Shown one piece after another: positions 25,586 to 37,400 of a stretch of DNA of 64,000 bases. Source of the DNA: Saccharobesus litoralis (GTDB lineage Bacteria > Pseudomonadota > Gammaproteobacteria > Enterobacterales > Alteromonadaceae); NCBI RefSeq assembly GCF_003063625.1, contig NZ_CP026605.1:144086-208085 (forward strand). The letters run 5' to 3'. Below the pieces are notes generated by a model that was not told the DNA's origin, made no database searches, and saw only the letters and a program-made list of their open reading frames with translations. Positions within the stretch are counted from its first letter, which is position 1. Each line of letters opens with the position of its first letter. Made by a program: the position numbers and the translations under genes.

Positions 25586-26611
25586 TTATTTAGCATTCAG
25601 CCGCTTATTCAAATCAGTTAAATATTGAGGAGCATTATCCATTCCAGAATATAGAACTTTGTTTGCAGATTTCGCTACACCACTATACCAAGCCCATAAA
25701 ACTTGCCCCGGCATTCCCCAATTTGAAGTTATAGGGGTATTATCCCCATAAAGGTTTTGACTATTTTGATAGGTGATATTTAGGAGATCTATTCTTCCAC
25801 CACCTTGAGAAATTTCGCCACCAAATTCAAAACCTCTTACAGGTCTAGCTCCGTCATCAGTAAGCGCGGCACCTAACTCATAATCTAATGTCAAGTAAAC
25901 AGATGGTTTCTTCTCCCCTATCTTAATACGACCTAGCTCCCATAAATCAAAACTTGGCCCACCAGTTATAACTTCACCGTAAGCAATACCTTCTGCAGAT
26001 AACCCAGGAGCTTCCAAAACACTAAATGCCGTGTCAACAGACCAATCAGGCTTACTCATCCCAGTACCGAATTCTAAAGCGGAAGGAGCAAATGATACTT
26101 CTCCTCTGTTGTCAAACGCAATTGACGCCGCATATCCAAAATCAAACCTACCGATTTCTTTACCAAAGATTTTAGGAAGCTCAAAGCTAATCCCTATGCT
26201 AATTTCTAGTTCAACAGCTTCTAAAGGGTCTTCGTGTGGGATAGTATCCCAAAAACTTCTTTCTTCAGCTGTATCAATACCAACTGAAGAGTATAAAGAA
26301 CTAAGTTCTTTCTCACTTGTAGTCATACCACCAGCAAGATTTCCTAGTCCAGTACTTGCGGTTGCATTAGCGAATGTATGGTAGCGAGCAACACGCCCAT
26401 TGCTATCTTTCAATTCTGCGGCAGAGACACCATTATCTAATAGCCAGGTGTCAACCTCATCCATCAAATCTTTGTCGTATAAAGGTTTGCCATTCAAGGA
26501 ACTAGGATTAGCGGACTTTTGTTCTGATTTCGCAGCTTGTGAATTCTTAGCCGAATTTGCCGTTTCTTTTGTCGGCGCCTTCGACATTTCGCCTACGATA
26601 GAGTTCCCCAA
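25586..26611 (-). CDS. 5'-truncated protein, possibly the C-terminal part of an Rhs-like toxin
   Basis: 341 codons from a TTG with no ribosome site. The frame stays open further upstream (ANYCTAFGNALGNSIVGEM) to a TAG near 26659, so the true N-terminus is missing. The GNALGNSIVGEM segment resembles the junction before variable C-terminal domains of Rhs-type proteins. What follows is a low-complexity linker and a beta-rich Gly/Phe domain (ISIGISFELPKIFGKEIGRFDFGYAASIAF). The upstream break lies near a solo Y1-element end at 26737. No function can be assigned; the Rhs origin is a tentative reading. Confidence 0.5.
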   Translation of the reverse strand: MGNSIVGEMSKAPTKETANSAKNSQAAKSEQKSANPSSLNGKPLYDKDLMDEVDTWLLDNGVSAAELKDSNGRVARYHTFANATASTGLGNLAGGMTTSEKELSSLYSSVGIDTAEERSFWDTIPHEDPLEAVELEISIGISFELPKIFGKEIGRFDFGYAASIAFDNRGEVSFAPSALEFGTGMSKPDWSVDTAFSVLEAPGLSAEGIAYGEVITGGPSFDLWELGRIKIGEKKPSVYLTLDYELGAALTDDGARPVRGFEFGGEISQGGGRIDLLNITYQNSQNLYGDNTPITSNWGMPGQVLWAWYSGVAKSANKVLYSGMDNAPQYLTDLNKRLNAK

Positions 26612-26736
26612 CGCATTGCCAAACGCAGTGCAATAGTTTGCAGATGCATCGTAATCCTATTTTTTTAATCGTAGATCGCTATCTTTAGCCTAAATATTAT
26701 TCACTAAATAGATATTTGTCATCATCAAATAAAAGA

Positions 26737-26751
26737 TTAACCAGACACCCA
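26737..26751. repeat. Solo Y1-element end
   Basis: TTAACCAGACACCCA, identical to the left ends at 20484 and 21681, but here without any element behind it. It lies between the truncated 26611 gene and the intron, and probably marks an excision or recombination scar. Confidence 0.6.
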
Positions 26752-27431
26752 CTTTATAAGTTTCTTGAATTCAGCCATATATTCAGCACAGTTCCGTTTT
26801 ACATCCAGACGAGACCTAAGCCCCTATATCAGGAATAAAATTCTGTAACATTGCTCTTTTGGACAGAATGGTTTGCAAGCATAAATGCTCACCCAGTGTG
26901 TTACGAGTTACCAACAGTACAAGGAAGGCTGGAAGGTAACGCAACTATATAAAACATGATGGTTTGGCCCATCCCATCGGCATTCAGGTGCAGGTGGAAA
27001 CCACCTTATGCGGCATTGGTTAAGAGTCACTGTCGTGAGCGATAAGGGAAAGGCAAACACAATGATTTGTCAGGTGTGAGTTAAAGAGACGAACAGCGTA
27101 GGTGTCGAAATATTTAACCGTTGCATCCCGAAACCAAGCTACTGGGTGGAGTTTGGGAAGAGCTTAGAGGCAACCTGATTACCAACTAAGCGGGAGCCGG
27201 CAAAGAGCTGACGTGAATTTAACTCGGGGTTTTATATGGAACGTAAGAACCAGTCGTTTTGATGTTAACAGATATCCTCGAATGGAAACCCCATGAGAGC
27301 CAAGTCTGAATGCAAAGCACTGGGGCGGAGCAATTCGTAGTAGTGATGATGATAGCTGTAATGGTTATCTAGCGAAGGGATTGCCTCGTTTTAAATGAAA
27401 CTTTCATCAACTGCTGCAGCAGGAGGAATGA

Positions 27432-28667
27432 TTGAATTCAGCAAAACCATTTAGTATTTCGAAATGGACAGTTTATGAAGCCTGGTTACGTGTAAGAGCC
27501 AACGGTGGAGCGGCAGGAATTGATGAGCAATCGATGAGTGATTTTGAACAGGACTTGAAGAAGAACCTGTACAAGATATGGAATCGAATGTCATCGGGCA
27601 GCTATTTTCCACCGACGGTGAAGCGTGTCGAAATCCCTAAGGATAAGGGCGTTCGAGTACTAGGCATACCCACGGTATCAGACCGAGTTGCACAGATGGT
27701 CGTCAAGATGGAGTTGGAGCCTGAATTAGAATCGGTATTCGATAATGATTCTTATGGTTACAGACCTAATCGCAGTGCACATGATGCATTAGCGATAACG
27801 CGCCAGCGGTGTTGGCGATACGACTGGGTGATTGATTTAGATATCAAAGGCTTCTTTGATAACTTGGACTGGGTGTTATTGGGCAAAGCGTTACGCAAAC
27901 ATACCAATAACCCATGGGTATTACTCTATATCGAACGTTGGCTTAAAGCGCCAATGGAAACCTCGGATGGTCAGATAATAGAGCGAACGAAAGGAACACC
28001 ACAAGGAGGCGTGATAAGCCCATTGCTAGCCAATTTGTTTTTACACTACGCATTCGACAAATGGTTGCGAAGAGAACATCCACATGTTCAATTTGCACGC
28101 TATGCGGATGATGCAGTGGTTCACTGTCGTAGTGAGCAAGAAGCAAAGGCGTTAAAGCAAGCTATTGAGCAACGCATGTTAGATTGTTGTCTAGAATGTC
28201 ATCCAGAGAAAACTAAACTGGTTTACTGCTTTGATGAAGGTAGACAAGAAGCACATGAAGTCATTAGCTTTGATTTTCTTAGTTACTGTTTCAGGCCAAG
28301 GTTAGTAAGGAATCGGTGGGGTCGCATGTTTGTTGGCTTTACACCTGCTATTAGCCCTAAAGCGAAACAGAAAATTAGAGAGAAAGTTAAAGCGCTCAAG
28401 CTACATAAGCAAACGGGGTTAACGATACAAGAGTTGGCGTATAAGCTTAATCCGATGATAAGCGGGTGGATAAATTACTTCAGTCGGTTTTGGAAAACAG
28501 CATTAAGGCCACTTATGTCTTGGATAAACCTTAAATTGTTGAAATGGGCGAAGAAGAAATACAAACGGCTGAAATTCAGTTACCAAAGAGCAAGAAAATG
28601 GATGCAAAGGGTGTGTAATACACAACCGTATCTATTTTCTCATTGGCAATTTGGTTGCAGGCCGTAA
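27432..28667 (+). CDS. ltrA: Group II intron reverse transcriptase/maturase
   Basis: A 411-residue multifunctional intron protein that helps splicing and copies intron RNA into DNA. The RT core includes RPNRSAHDAL, DLDIKGFFDNLDW, GTPQGGVISPLLANL and the catalytic FARYADDAVV. The maturase X domain follows (LNPMISGWINYFSRF). The C-terminus ends FSHWQFGCRP without an HNH endonuclease. TTG 27432 is the start, chosen because AGGAGG lies five bases upstream while the nearby ATG 27429 is in a frame that stops after eight codons. The gene lies in intron domain IV. Confidence 0.93.
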   Translation: MNSAKPFSISKWTVYEAWLRVRANGGAAGIDEQSMSDFEQDLKKNLYKIWNRMSSGSYFPPTVKRVEIPKDKGVRVLGIPTVSDRVAQMVVKMELEPELESVFDNDSYGYRPNRSAHDALAITRQRCWRYDWVIDLDIKGFFDNLDWVLLGKALRKHTNNPWVLLYIERWLKAPMETSDGQIIERTKGTPQGGVISPLLANLFLHYAFDKWLRREHPHVQFARYADDAVVHCRSEQEAKALKQAIEQRMLDCCLECHPEKTKLVYCFDEGRQEAHEVISFDFLSYCFRPRLVRNRWGRMFVGFTPAISPKAKQKIREKVKALKLHKQTGLTIQELAYKLNPMISGWINYFSRFWKTALRPLMSWINLKLLKWAKKKYKRLKFSYQRARKWMQRVCNTQPYLFSHWQFGCRP

Positions 28668-28682
28668 ATGGTGAAACGAGAG

Positions 28683-28755
28683 GAGCCGTATGAATTGAGA
28701 GGTTCACGTACGGATCTGTGAGAGGCTGAGGGGGAAGCTCCCTCGGCCTACTCGA
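28683..28755 (+). ncRNA. Group II intron domains V and VI
   Basis: Domain V is GAGCCGTATGAATTGAGAGG followed by TTCACGTACGGATC, a ~34-nt stem with the AGC catalytic triad near its base. Domain VI is the GGCTGAGGG / CCCTCGGCC stem followed by TACTCGAC, which should carry the branch-point adenosine. Confidence 0.8.
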
Positions 28756-28917
28756 CCAAAAACCGGTAGATTCATTACCTTCTGCAAAGATATGAAACAA
28801 TACTGATAAAACTTGTGTACAAGAGACAGGCATGTAAACGCAGCAGTAGCGAGCGTAGTTAATAAAACAAAGGCTTGTAAAATTAACTACGCGAAATGGA
28901 TACCGTAAAACTAACGG

Positions 28918-30390
28918 TTAAATAAGGGCGCCTTGCGGGTAGTCTTGCGCGTCTAACAGCTTTTGATAAGCGCAAATAAAGGCTTGTTTAAAATCAGCAC
29001 TATTGATGAGTTGGCTATTAAATAAGCCGCTTAGCGAGACAAATTTTTGTACGTCTTTTATCGCATCTTGCTCAAACTGACTGACCACATCGGCTAATTT
29101 TTCGGCAAGCGGATCACTAAGCTCTTCGCTGTTAAGCACTTTTAACTCAATAAAACGCAACCAAGAAGCAACAACCATAGCCAATAATTTAACCGGTTTA
29201 CCTTTGGCTAAGTTTTCAGCAACGGGCTCTAACGAGCGCACCGGAATTTTAATCGAACCATCGCATGCAATTTGTTCTAACTGATGTTGAATTTTACTGT
29301 TTTCAAAGCGCTGAATGATCGCGCGCGAATAAGCGTGTAAATCAAGACCGGCTGGCGCTTCAATGCTAGGGATTATTTCTTCATCAACCAAACGTAATAA
29401 GAAGGCTTTAATTGTCGGGTCCGACACTGCTTGGTAAACCGTAGTAAAGCCTGCTACTCGACCAAAATAGGCCAAAGTAGAGTGTAAACCGTTTAATATA
29501 CGTAGTTTGGTATGCTCATAACCGGCTACGTCGTTACTAAATATTACGCCAACATCACGCCAATTGGGTTGCTCGCCAGTTAAGCAGTCTTCAATTACCC
29601 ATTGAGTAAAGGCTTCTCTTTGTACAGGGGCATTGTCTACTAATCCAGTTTTTTCGGTCACCAAATCTAACGTTTCAGGTTCGGTTTTTGGTGTAATGCT
29701 ATCAACCATGGTATTAGGGAAACAAACCGTTTGTTCAACCCACTCGCTTAACTCGGTTGATAAAAATCGGCAGTATTGCACAACCGCATTTTTTAACTTT
29801 TGGCCGTTCGCTGGCAAGTTATCACAGGCAATTACATTAAATGGTTTTATTCCAGCTTGAAAACGCAAATGCAAGCCTAAAGCAATAATGCCAATGGCCG
29901 ATTGCGGGTTTTCTGTATTCGCTAAGTCTTGTTCAATACTGGCATTTTTTAAATCTAAATTGCCATGGGCGTCTAAACAGTAACCTTTTTCGGTTACGGT
30001 TAATGATACTAATTTAGTCGCTTCGTCAGACAAACGCGCTAACACTTGGTCTAATTGTTCAGCCGCTACCAGAACTTCTTTTATGGCTCCAATCACTTGA
30101 AAGCTGTCTTGATTGTCAAGTTTAGCAACCGTATATAAGTTGTCTTGCGGAGCCATGGTATCGCGAAGATGGGTACTGCGCATAGACACACCGCAAATAC
30201 CCCAATCACCACCAAACTGATTCATCGCCTGCTCAGTATAGTACGCTTGGTGTGAGCGATGAAAAGCCCCCAACCCTAGGTGCACTATGCCAATTTTTGT
30301 GGCTGACCTGTCATACTTGGGCAAGGCAAGATCAGCGGCTAACGAAACATCGTTAGCTAATTTATTAATATTGAATTCATTTAGTTTCAT
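28918..30390 (-). CDS. uxuB: Fructuronate reductase (D-mannonate oxidoreductase)
   Basis: Reduces D-fructuronate to D-mannonate with NADH in the cytoplasm. A 490-residue member of the long-chain mannitol dehydrogenase family: N-terminal nucleotide site IVHLGLGAFHRSHQAYY (35-51), family block VTEKGY, and the catalytic-domain motif TKLRILNGLHSTLAYFG. Altronate oxidoreductase (UxaB) is a close relative. But with a tagaturonate epimerase rather than altronate enzymes in the locus, the fructuronate role fits better. A pectin operator lies 74 bp upstream. No mannonate dehydratase gene is in the window. Confidence 0.88.
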   Translation of the reverse strand: MKLNEFNINKLANDVSLAADLALPKYDRSATKIGIVHLGLGAFHRSHQAYYTEQAMNQFGGDWGICGVSMRSTHLRDTMAPQDNLYTVAKLDNQDSFQVIGAIKEVLVAAEQLDQVLARLSDEATKLVSLTVTEKGYCLDAHGNLDLKNASIEQDLANTENPQSAIGIIALGLHLRFQAGIKPFNVIACDNLPANGQKLKNAVVQYCRFLSTELSEWVEQTVCFPNTMVDSITPKTEPETLDLVTEKTGLVDNAPVQREAFTQWVIEDCLTGEQPNWRDVGVIFSNDVAGYEHTKLRILNGLHSTLAYFGRVAGFTTVYQAVSDPTIKAFLLRLVDEEIIPSIEAPAGLDLHAYSRAIIQRFENSKIQHQLEQIACDGSIKIPVRSLEPVAENLAKGKPVKLLAMVVASWLRFIELKVLNSEELSDPLAEKLADVVSQFEQDAIKDVQKFVSLSGLFNSQLINSADFKQAFICAYQKLLDAQDYPQGALI

Positions 30391-30457
30391 TCTAATACTC
30401 TCTCATTCAGGCTCAGTCCAACCACTTATGCCTCAAATAGCGGTTTACCGCCTATTA

Positions 30458-30471
30458 TGTCACCGGTGGCA
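30458..30471. promoter_or_regulatory. Pectin-regulon operator (uxuB)
   Basis: TGTCACCGGTGGCA, centre 74 bp before the uxuB start. One mismatch to consensus. Confidence 0.82.
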
Positions 30472-30510
30472 AAATCACTCAAATACAAAATCAAAAATTT
30501 ACAAACAAAC

Positions 30511-31278
30511 TTAGTAATGTAATTTTAAGTGTTTAGGGTCAACGACTCGTAATTTTTGTGACAATGGGTGCTGGCTGTTTTTTAGCTGCAATAGCACTAA
30601 TTGCGCGACTTCACGCGCACCAAACTGGTTTAAATGGGTATCGTCCCGTACCCCATTAGGGTAGTTAGGATGCAAATTGGCTTTAATATGCATAAAGCGG
30701 ATCGCAGATAATTCATCACCTAAAGCATTAAAATAGTCACGCGTCACCTGCTCCATATCAATAAATGCCAAGGATGGATCGGCTTGTGCTATGTCGCGCA
30801 CAATAGGCACATACGGATGGGTTGGTTGGATAACCCCTTTTTTAAAGTAACGCCGTGTAATAGAAGACAACAATACAGGTGAGGCTTGTTTCTGGCGTAC
30901 ATCGGCGATAAAACGTTGCAAATTCGCCTTGTATTGCTCTGGGGTTGTATACCTGTCTTTCTTTTTCACTGACTCATCATTATGGCCAAACTGAATAAAC
31001 ACATAGTCACCGGCTTGTAAATTATTCATTAATGTTTGCCAGCGACCTTCTTCAATAAAAGTGCGAGTGCTACGCCCATTTTTCGCGTAGTTGATCACCT
31101 TAACGTCATCAGCAAAAAACGTCGCGAACGGCACACCCCAGCCTGTCTCGGGATAGTCTTTCGGATCTTTGATTGACATGGTTGAGTCACCCGCTAAGTG
31201 GATGGTCAACGCCAAAGATTGGCTTGTTAATGACATTAGGCCAATGCCTAATATCACCAGCAAAAAGATTCGTTTCAT
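30511..31278 (-). CDS. Rhamnogalacturonan acetylesterase-like SGNH hydrolase (CE12)
   Basis: Removes acetyl groups from rhamnogalacturonan/pectin so that lyases can act. 255 residues with a signal peptide (MKRIFLLVILGIGLMSLTS). SGNH blocks: nucleophile S32 in LAGDSTMS, the block-III FGHNDES, and the C-terminal D-x-x-H in DDTHLNQFG. The fold and GDST motif are those of the RGAE/CE12 family. It is 176 bp downstream of the CE8-PL1 giant on the same strand with no operator of its own, so it is likely read from the same promoter. Confidence 0.87.
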   Translation of the reverse strand: MKRIFLLVILGIGLMSLTSQSLALTIHLAGDSTMSIKDPKDYPETGWGVPFATFFADDVKVINYAKNGRSTRTFIEEGRWQTLMNNLQAGDYVFIQFGHNDESVKKKDRYTTPEQYKANLQRFIADVRQKQASPVLLSSITRRYFKKGVIQPTHPYVPIVRDIAQADPSLAFIDMEQVTRDYFNALGDELSAIRFMHIKANLHPNYPNGVRDDTHLNQFGAREVAQLVLLQLKNSQHPLSQKLRVVDPKHLKLHY

Positions 31279-31368
31279 TATGTTCTCATTGATCTTTAGC
31301 GAGTACCTTTTTCATCATCTTTTGTCGCTCGTCGTACACCAAGGTAGTTAACTTAAGCTAAAGTGGCT

Positions 31369-31397
31369 TTGTTGGGCTTCATTCTTCAGCCCAACTT
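31369..31397. repeat. REP-like hairpin
   Basis: TTGGGCT-TCATTCTTC-AGCCCAA, between the giant lipoprotein gene and the acetylesterase. A relative lies at 56513. Confidence 0.6.
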
Positions 31398-31453
31398 TCT
31401 ACTGGTAAACCGACTTGCAACCAAGAATTAAACAAAAAAGGTACTCAGTTTAG

Positions 31454-34400
31454 TTACTTAGCGGTAATCACTAAATTATCTATGGTTGCCACCACATTGC
31501 TTTCAGTACGCAGCTGAATGAAAGAAGTGGCTGTGCCAATATCAAACTCTATCGTCTGCTTACCTAAGTTTTGCGACAACAATGCCACTTTACCCACGGT
31601 CTTTTTCGAGTCGCCACCATGAATTGATTCCGCACTTTTTGACGTATTGTTATCAAGATAAACAATTAAAGATTTATCAGCGTCATCCAATTGTTGAATG
31701 GCGATCAAATCAAACGTCACAATCACCCCTTGGCTAAAATCAAAAACACCAGTCGGGTTAGTATTACCGTTTGTCGCTACGACCTCTAAATTACCGTTAA
31801 CCATACCCAGCGTATCACCTATGGTAAATCGGCCGCCTTTATCACCGCCTAATACTAGCTGCCCATTGGTGATCTCAACTGAACCACCCGTCTTCACGTA
31901 CAAGGCATGTGAACTGTCGTTAGCTTGTGCGGCGTAGCTTGAACTAAAGAAAGTCGCACTGTCAGTTGCCGAAAAGTCTTCACTTACACTGTTAGTCACA
32001 GGAGGCGCAGTGGGTGTGATAACTAAATCGTCTATCACAGCTTCAACACCATCTTCAGCACGGATCTGAATAAATGAAGTTGCCGTACCCAAATCAGTTT
32101 TAATGGTAATAGTTTGACCAACCTGATTATCATTTGGATCCGTTAACTCACTGACCTTTTTCTTAAAGATCCGTGACGCGCCCTGATGCAACGAGTTAGC
32201 ACTGCCCGTGGTGTTATTGTCAATGTAGATCTGCAACGACTTTTCTTTATTCTGATCAGCCGTGCCTTTGCTATTGTCATAACTGCTCACGGCAACCAAC
32301 TTAAAGCTAATCGTTGCACCGTGGCTGAAATCGAACAAGCCATTAGGCTGATCGGTTTGGTTGGTGTCGGCTGAATATCCGTCAAGACTACCAATCGTTA
32401 ACCGAGCGTTGGCCATGGTCAATTGGCCATTTTCCACTTTGTCGCCATCATTGTAAGAATGATACAAAGCCGTATTGGTATCTTTTGCTGACGTTTTATA
32501 AGCGTTAGAAAAGAAAGTTGCTGTATCAGCCGCGGCAAAGTCTTCAACTAAGCCTTGGCTCAAATCAACTGCGCCTGTGGTTCCGCCTGTATTACCAGAA
32601 CCATCATTACCCCCTGGCTGACCAGAACCATCCAGTGCCGGAATAGTATCATTCGACTGATCAATTTTACCTACGCCCGCATGGGTTAACACATGAGCTT
32701 TAACATCATTTATGTCTAATAAATGGCTGCTATAGTCATAAGGAACATCATCATAAGTACCGGTAATATCCCCCGATAAGCTATAGCTATCTTCTGTGCT
32801 GCCAAAGCTACTATCCGAGCTATACGATACGTTAACAAAACTATTGCCACGCGCATACCAGTAGCCTTTTTCACGCGAAGCAAGCGAGACAATGGCGTTT
32901 TTAACATTTTCAAACAGGTTATTTTCAATTAATAATTGCGCACCCATACGTGAGTTGATCGCAGAGCCGGCAATATTATAAAAATAGTTGTTATACAAAT
33001 GGCCATAACCGTAACGGAATAAAGGTACCCGCGAGTTAATGTTGGCAAAATAGTTGTGGTGATAAGTGATAAAACGATCACCCGCATCATCATCAGATGA
33101 ACCATTTAGCATAGTTTTCCAATGATCATGAATGTAGTTATACGACACAGTAATATGACTAGCGCCAGCTTTACTGTCGATTAATCCATCGTAATCGTCT
33201 TTACCTACGGTTAATGAACCATACAATTCATTGTGGTCAATCCAAATATGACGCGTTGGCGTATTATCATCCCCTTCTATACCAATTGCATCACCAAAAC
33301 TGGCGGGTACTTCGTGAATAGTTAGGTTACGAATAATAATGTTTTGCGCACGCTCAATTTGAAAACCGATACCGGATAATTTACCGCGGTTCGCAACACC
33401 GATTATCGACACATTGTTAATGTCTTTAATAGCGATGTTACGCGTGGTATTTCCTGTATTGGCTGCTGTGATAGTGCCATCAACATAAATGGTCAACGCC
33501 GTGTTGGCTTTTTTCGCACTATCAATAGCAGCAACTAACGCCGTACCGGTTGCCACCGTAACCACAGTGCCACCTTCACCACCGTTTAAGGTAAAACTAT
33601 CACCAGCAAATCCACCGTCTCCTGCAGCAGGTGCGGCTACTGTTGGTGTATCACTAGGAATTTGCGTAAAGTCAGGTGCAGCTAATGGTTGCGGATCCCA
33701 ACCTGCGTCGCCAAATTTAGCAAAAACCTCAGCACGCGAGCTATAAGGTGCAGTGGTTAATACGCTAGCGGCTGGATCACGGCCTGTTAAATCTAACGCG
33801 CTGCCGGTTAAATCCATACTGGCAAATTCACGCCAGCCCATTGTCGCGCTCGCTTGAGTTGGGTTTGGATCCGGTTGCTCACCACCAGTAGTGCTTTGCG
33901 TCGCCCAACCAGAGGTATTAATGTGCGACCCTAACTTATTATTGATCAGTAGTACATTGTCATAATAACTGTCACTGCCACTACTGCGCGCAATAAACGT
34001 TGAGTTATCAAGCACACCGTTGCCTTTTGGCCCAACACCACTAGTAAAATCGTTGTTTAAGAAAACAAAACCGGCGTTATCTTTAAAGTCTTCTTGTACT
34101 CGCGCTTGTAAAATATAACCACCTTCACTATCGTCTGGTGCTTTTTCTGAGCGGCCAATGGTGCGAATTTCGCTATTTTCAAACAATGCGGCTTCTGGGT
34201 AACCCCAAATAAAGTCGACATTGCCTGATACAAGACTGTTATAGATCCACACATACCCTTTCAGCTGCAAGGTATCTTGCTCACTAATAAAGTTCATGTT
34301 ATTTGCCACTAAGCGACGACCCGGACCATTAAAGTAAATGGTTTCAGCTTGATCACCTGAGCCGGTGCGCATATGGCTGTTTTTCAGGGTAAAGTTGTTG

Positions 34401-37400
34401 AGTACTAGATTATCTGATCCTTCTACCAAGAACACAGGACGACCACTCGAACCGCCATTTAACCCTTCGTAGTTAGCGTACTGGACAATGGTATTGTCGC
34501 GACTTTCACCTTGAATGGTTAAATTATGCTTATCACGCAAGTATAAAAGTTCTGTGTAAATACCGTCGCGTAACCAAATGGTCATCGCGCTGTTTTTATC
34601 TTGCATGGCGTAAGCCATCGCGCCTTGCAAGGTTCTAAAATCAGCGTCAGTGCCGTTATCGTCTACAATGATATTGGTGCCAGTTGGTGCAATGGCCTTA
34701 GTGGTAAACGACCACATGCTCGCACTGCCTAAACCATCAAAGTCGATACCGTTAAGCTGGGTATTGACTACCACATCATTGCCGATCACCACATAGTAGT
34801 TTGTTTGATACTCAAGCACACCATGATGCGGTTTGATCACTAATTTATTGCCGTCAACATAAACCGACTGATACTGCAATGTACGGAACTTATCGTCACG
34901 CTCAGAGGTAATAGTGTCAACATCACCGGCAACATTAAGTTCGTCCACCATCTCGTTCGTGCTGGCATTGAAAATACGCACTAAGCCTTTTTCACCTAGG
35001 GTTGGCGCGCTATCAAATTCTAGGGTTAATAGGGTATCAATGTACGCGCTGCTCTCGTCGATGGCAGGCGTTAATTTACCGCTTAAATCCCCATAGTCGG
35101 TGCTTGAGTCGACAAACTGCGGCGCCACAACAATATCAACAGGATGATATATTGACGGATCGCTAGACGACACCAAGTAAATAGTGGTTTGCCCTTCTTC
35201 TAACGGCGTAACCGTAACCACTGCGCCATCAATGCTCACTTTGGCAATGTCGCCGTCGCCAGAATGCACTGTGACGGTTTCAGCTGAGCCATCACCCATT
35301 AACGCATTTACGTTAAAGCTAATGCTATCGCCATTAACACCGGCATTCAGCACATTGTCATTCAAATCAGTGGCGATCGAAATGGGCTTTTCACTCGCTG
35401 CGCCAATTTTAAAATCGTCTAATTCAAACGAGCGGTTATAGGTGTATATACCCGCTAAGCCTTTAGCGGTGAAATTGCTGTCGGTATACGTGCCTTTTTC
35501 TTCACCATTAACATATAAAGTTAAGTCACTACCTGACATGGATAAACGCACTGTGTACCAAATACCATCATCAGTAGCATCTCGCTCACCTAACACAAAT
35601 GCTTGCTTTTTCTGCACCGGACGTGACAAAGAATCAGCGATTTTAGTCGCGATTTCCGCTTGGGTCGACGCTGGGCTGTTTTGCATATTTAAGCCACCGG
35701 CGTACCAGTTTTGAGCATCAACATAACGACCAAGCAAGTACAAATGCTTACTGGCCGTGGTGCCGTTTTGTCTAGGGCGGATCTTAGCTTCAACAAAGTA
35801 ATCTCCATCTGGTACATTAGCTAACGCACTGTCTTTCACCGTGGTTAATACACCGCCTAAACTGCCCGCCGTGTAACGCATCACTTGATTACCGTTCGCA
35901 TCCAGTACATCAAACACACCTTCTGGGCCACTAGTATTGCCGTCTGTAGCAAAAATGTCCCAGTTGTCTAACGAGCCGCTGGCAAAGTCATCACAAAAAT
36001 ACAGGCTAGGCTCATTACTACAGCTAAAGGTTTGTGGCTCGTAGGCTTCTTTAACCACTTCACCAGCAACCGTTTCGATCCGTAAGTTGTCAATAGTGAT
36101 ACTACCCTTACTGTCGGTACGCAATTGCAAGAATGAGTTGGTTGTGGCAGCAAAGCCTGGGTGGCTATATTCAAAGCGTTGCCCCTTTGGCAAGTTCTCG
36201 TCGTTAATCGACAAGCCAATAAACTTAGAGTCGCCGCCATGCATTGAATTACCCGAACTCGTGGTGTTGTTATCGGCATAGATATTTAAGCTACCCGCAC
36301 CGCCGTGATCAATTACATCAAAGCTAATGGTAAAGCCTTCGCTTAAGTTATAAATACCCGTGCCTTTGGTATCGGCCGAGGTAGTAGCCACATCTGGCGT
36401 GGTATTACCTATAGAAAAACGATCGCCCGCCAACACTAATTGGCCGTCAACTAATTCAATGGTGCCACCGGTTTTAAAATACAACGCGCCAGAGCTTAAC
36501 GACTCGCCAAGACGTTTATAGTTAGACGAGAAAAACTCATTAACGCTACTTAATTCAAACTCTTCCAGTAACGCAGGTTCAGGTAAGCCAATAGTAGAGG
36601 CGATCTCTGTCATGGCTTCAACAGTTGTTGCTACGGCATCACTGTTTAGCACAAACTTGTTAATGCGCTGCTCGTTTTCAGTTTCGCACTGGCTGATCAA
36701 GGTTTGAATGCCTGTGCCCGTTGCTAAATCATCTTGCGAGGCATAACACAAACTGTATTCCGTTTGATCACTATTGCTGGCTAAAGACACAAAATAGTGA
36801 CTATTAACCACTTGATCCGCGGCAATCTCTTGCAATGTTAATACTTGGCGGCTGCTGTTTAATTGATAACGCCCAGAAACGACGGCGTCGTCGGCCTGCG
36901 TTAAACTAAATTGCCCTGCACTGGCGCCTTCTTCATCTGGGGTAAAGGTGAAAACTTGAACATTTACCATGCCTTTATCAGCAAATACATTGCTAATTTC
37001 ACCCGTTAATAACGCCGGATCAAACGCTTGAGGTTTGTATTCACCTAGTTCACTACCTAGCACGCCAACAAAGTGCTCAATAGCTTCGTCGTACGACACC
37101 AACTTACTGCGAGTATTGTCGGTGGCTTGCGCTAGCCAAGTTTCTACTGCAGCAGCAAAACTGTCAGCTGATTGACTAAAAAACGCGTCGGCCGTTAATG
37201 GTTGGCCATTGCTATCATTATTCACTTTAGCCACTGCCGCTGCGCTGGCGTAAATACTAATACCATTACTTGGATCAGCATCACTGTCGAGCGACTGTAA
37301 AAAACGCGCGACGTTTGCGACATTTTCCGCGTGTGGGTTATCTGTTTTAAAAAAGCTTAGCGGCGTAATAATGGATTTAGCCGGCACGATAGGCAAGCTA

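Larger units (their letters stand above)
26896..28755 (+). mobile_element. Group II intron with reverse transcriptase
   Basis: The proposed 5' end is GTGTG at 26896. A structured RNA region of ~530 nt precedes the reverse transcriptase gene, and domains V and VI follow it, ending CTACTCGAC at about 28755. The 5' flank GCAAGCATAAATGCTCACCCA is a REP-like unit found elsewhere in the window. The 3' flank resembles the sequence after another such unit at about 50190, so the intron sits in a REP region. Ends are estimated from sequence only, to within several bases. Confidence 0.75.

Noticed and set aside
33531..33556. Extra pectin operator (GTACCGGTTGCCACC) inside the CE8-PL1 gene
   Set aside because: It lies within coding sequence, the half-sites are not symmetric about ACCGGT, and no promoter follows.
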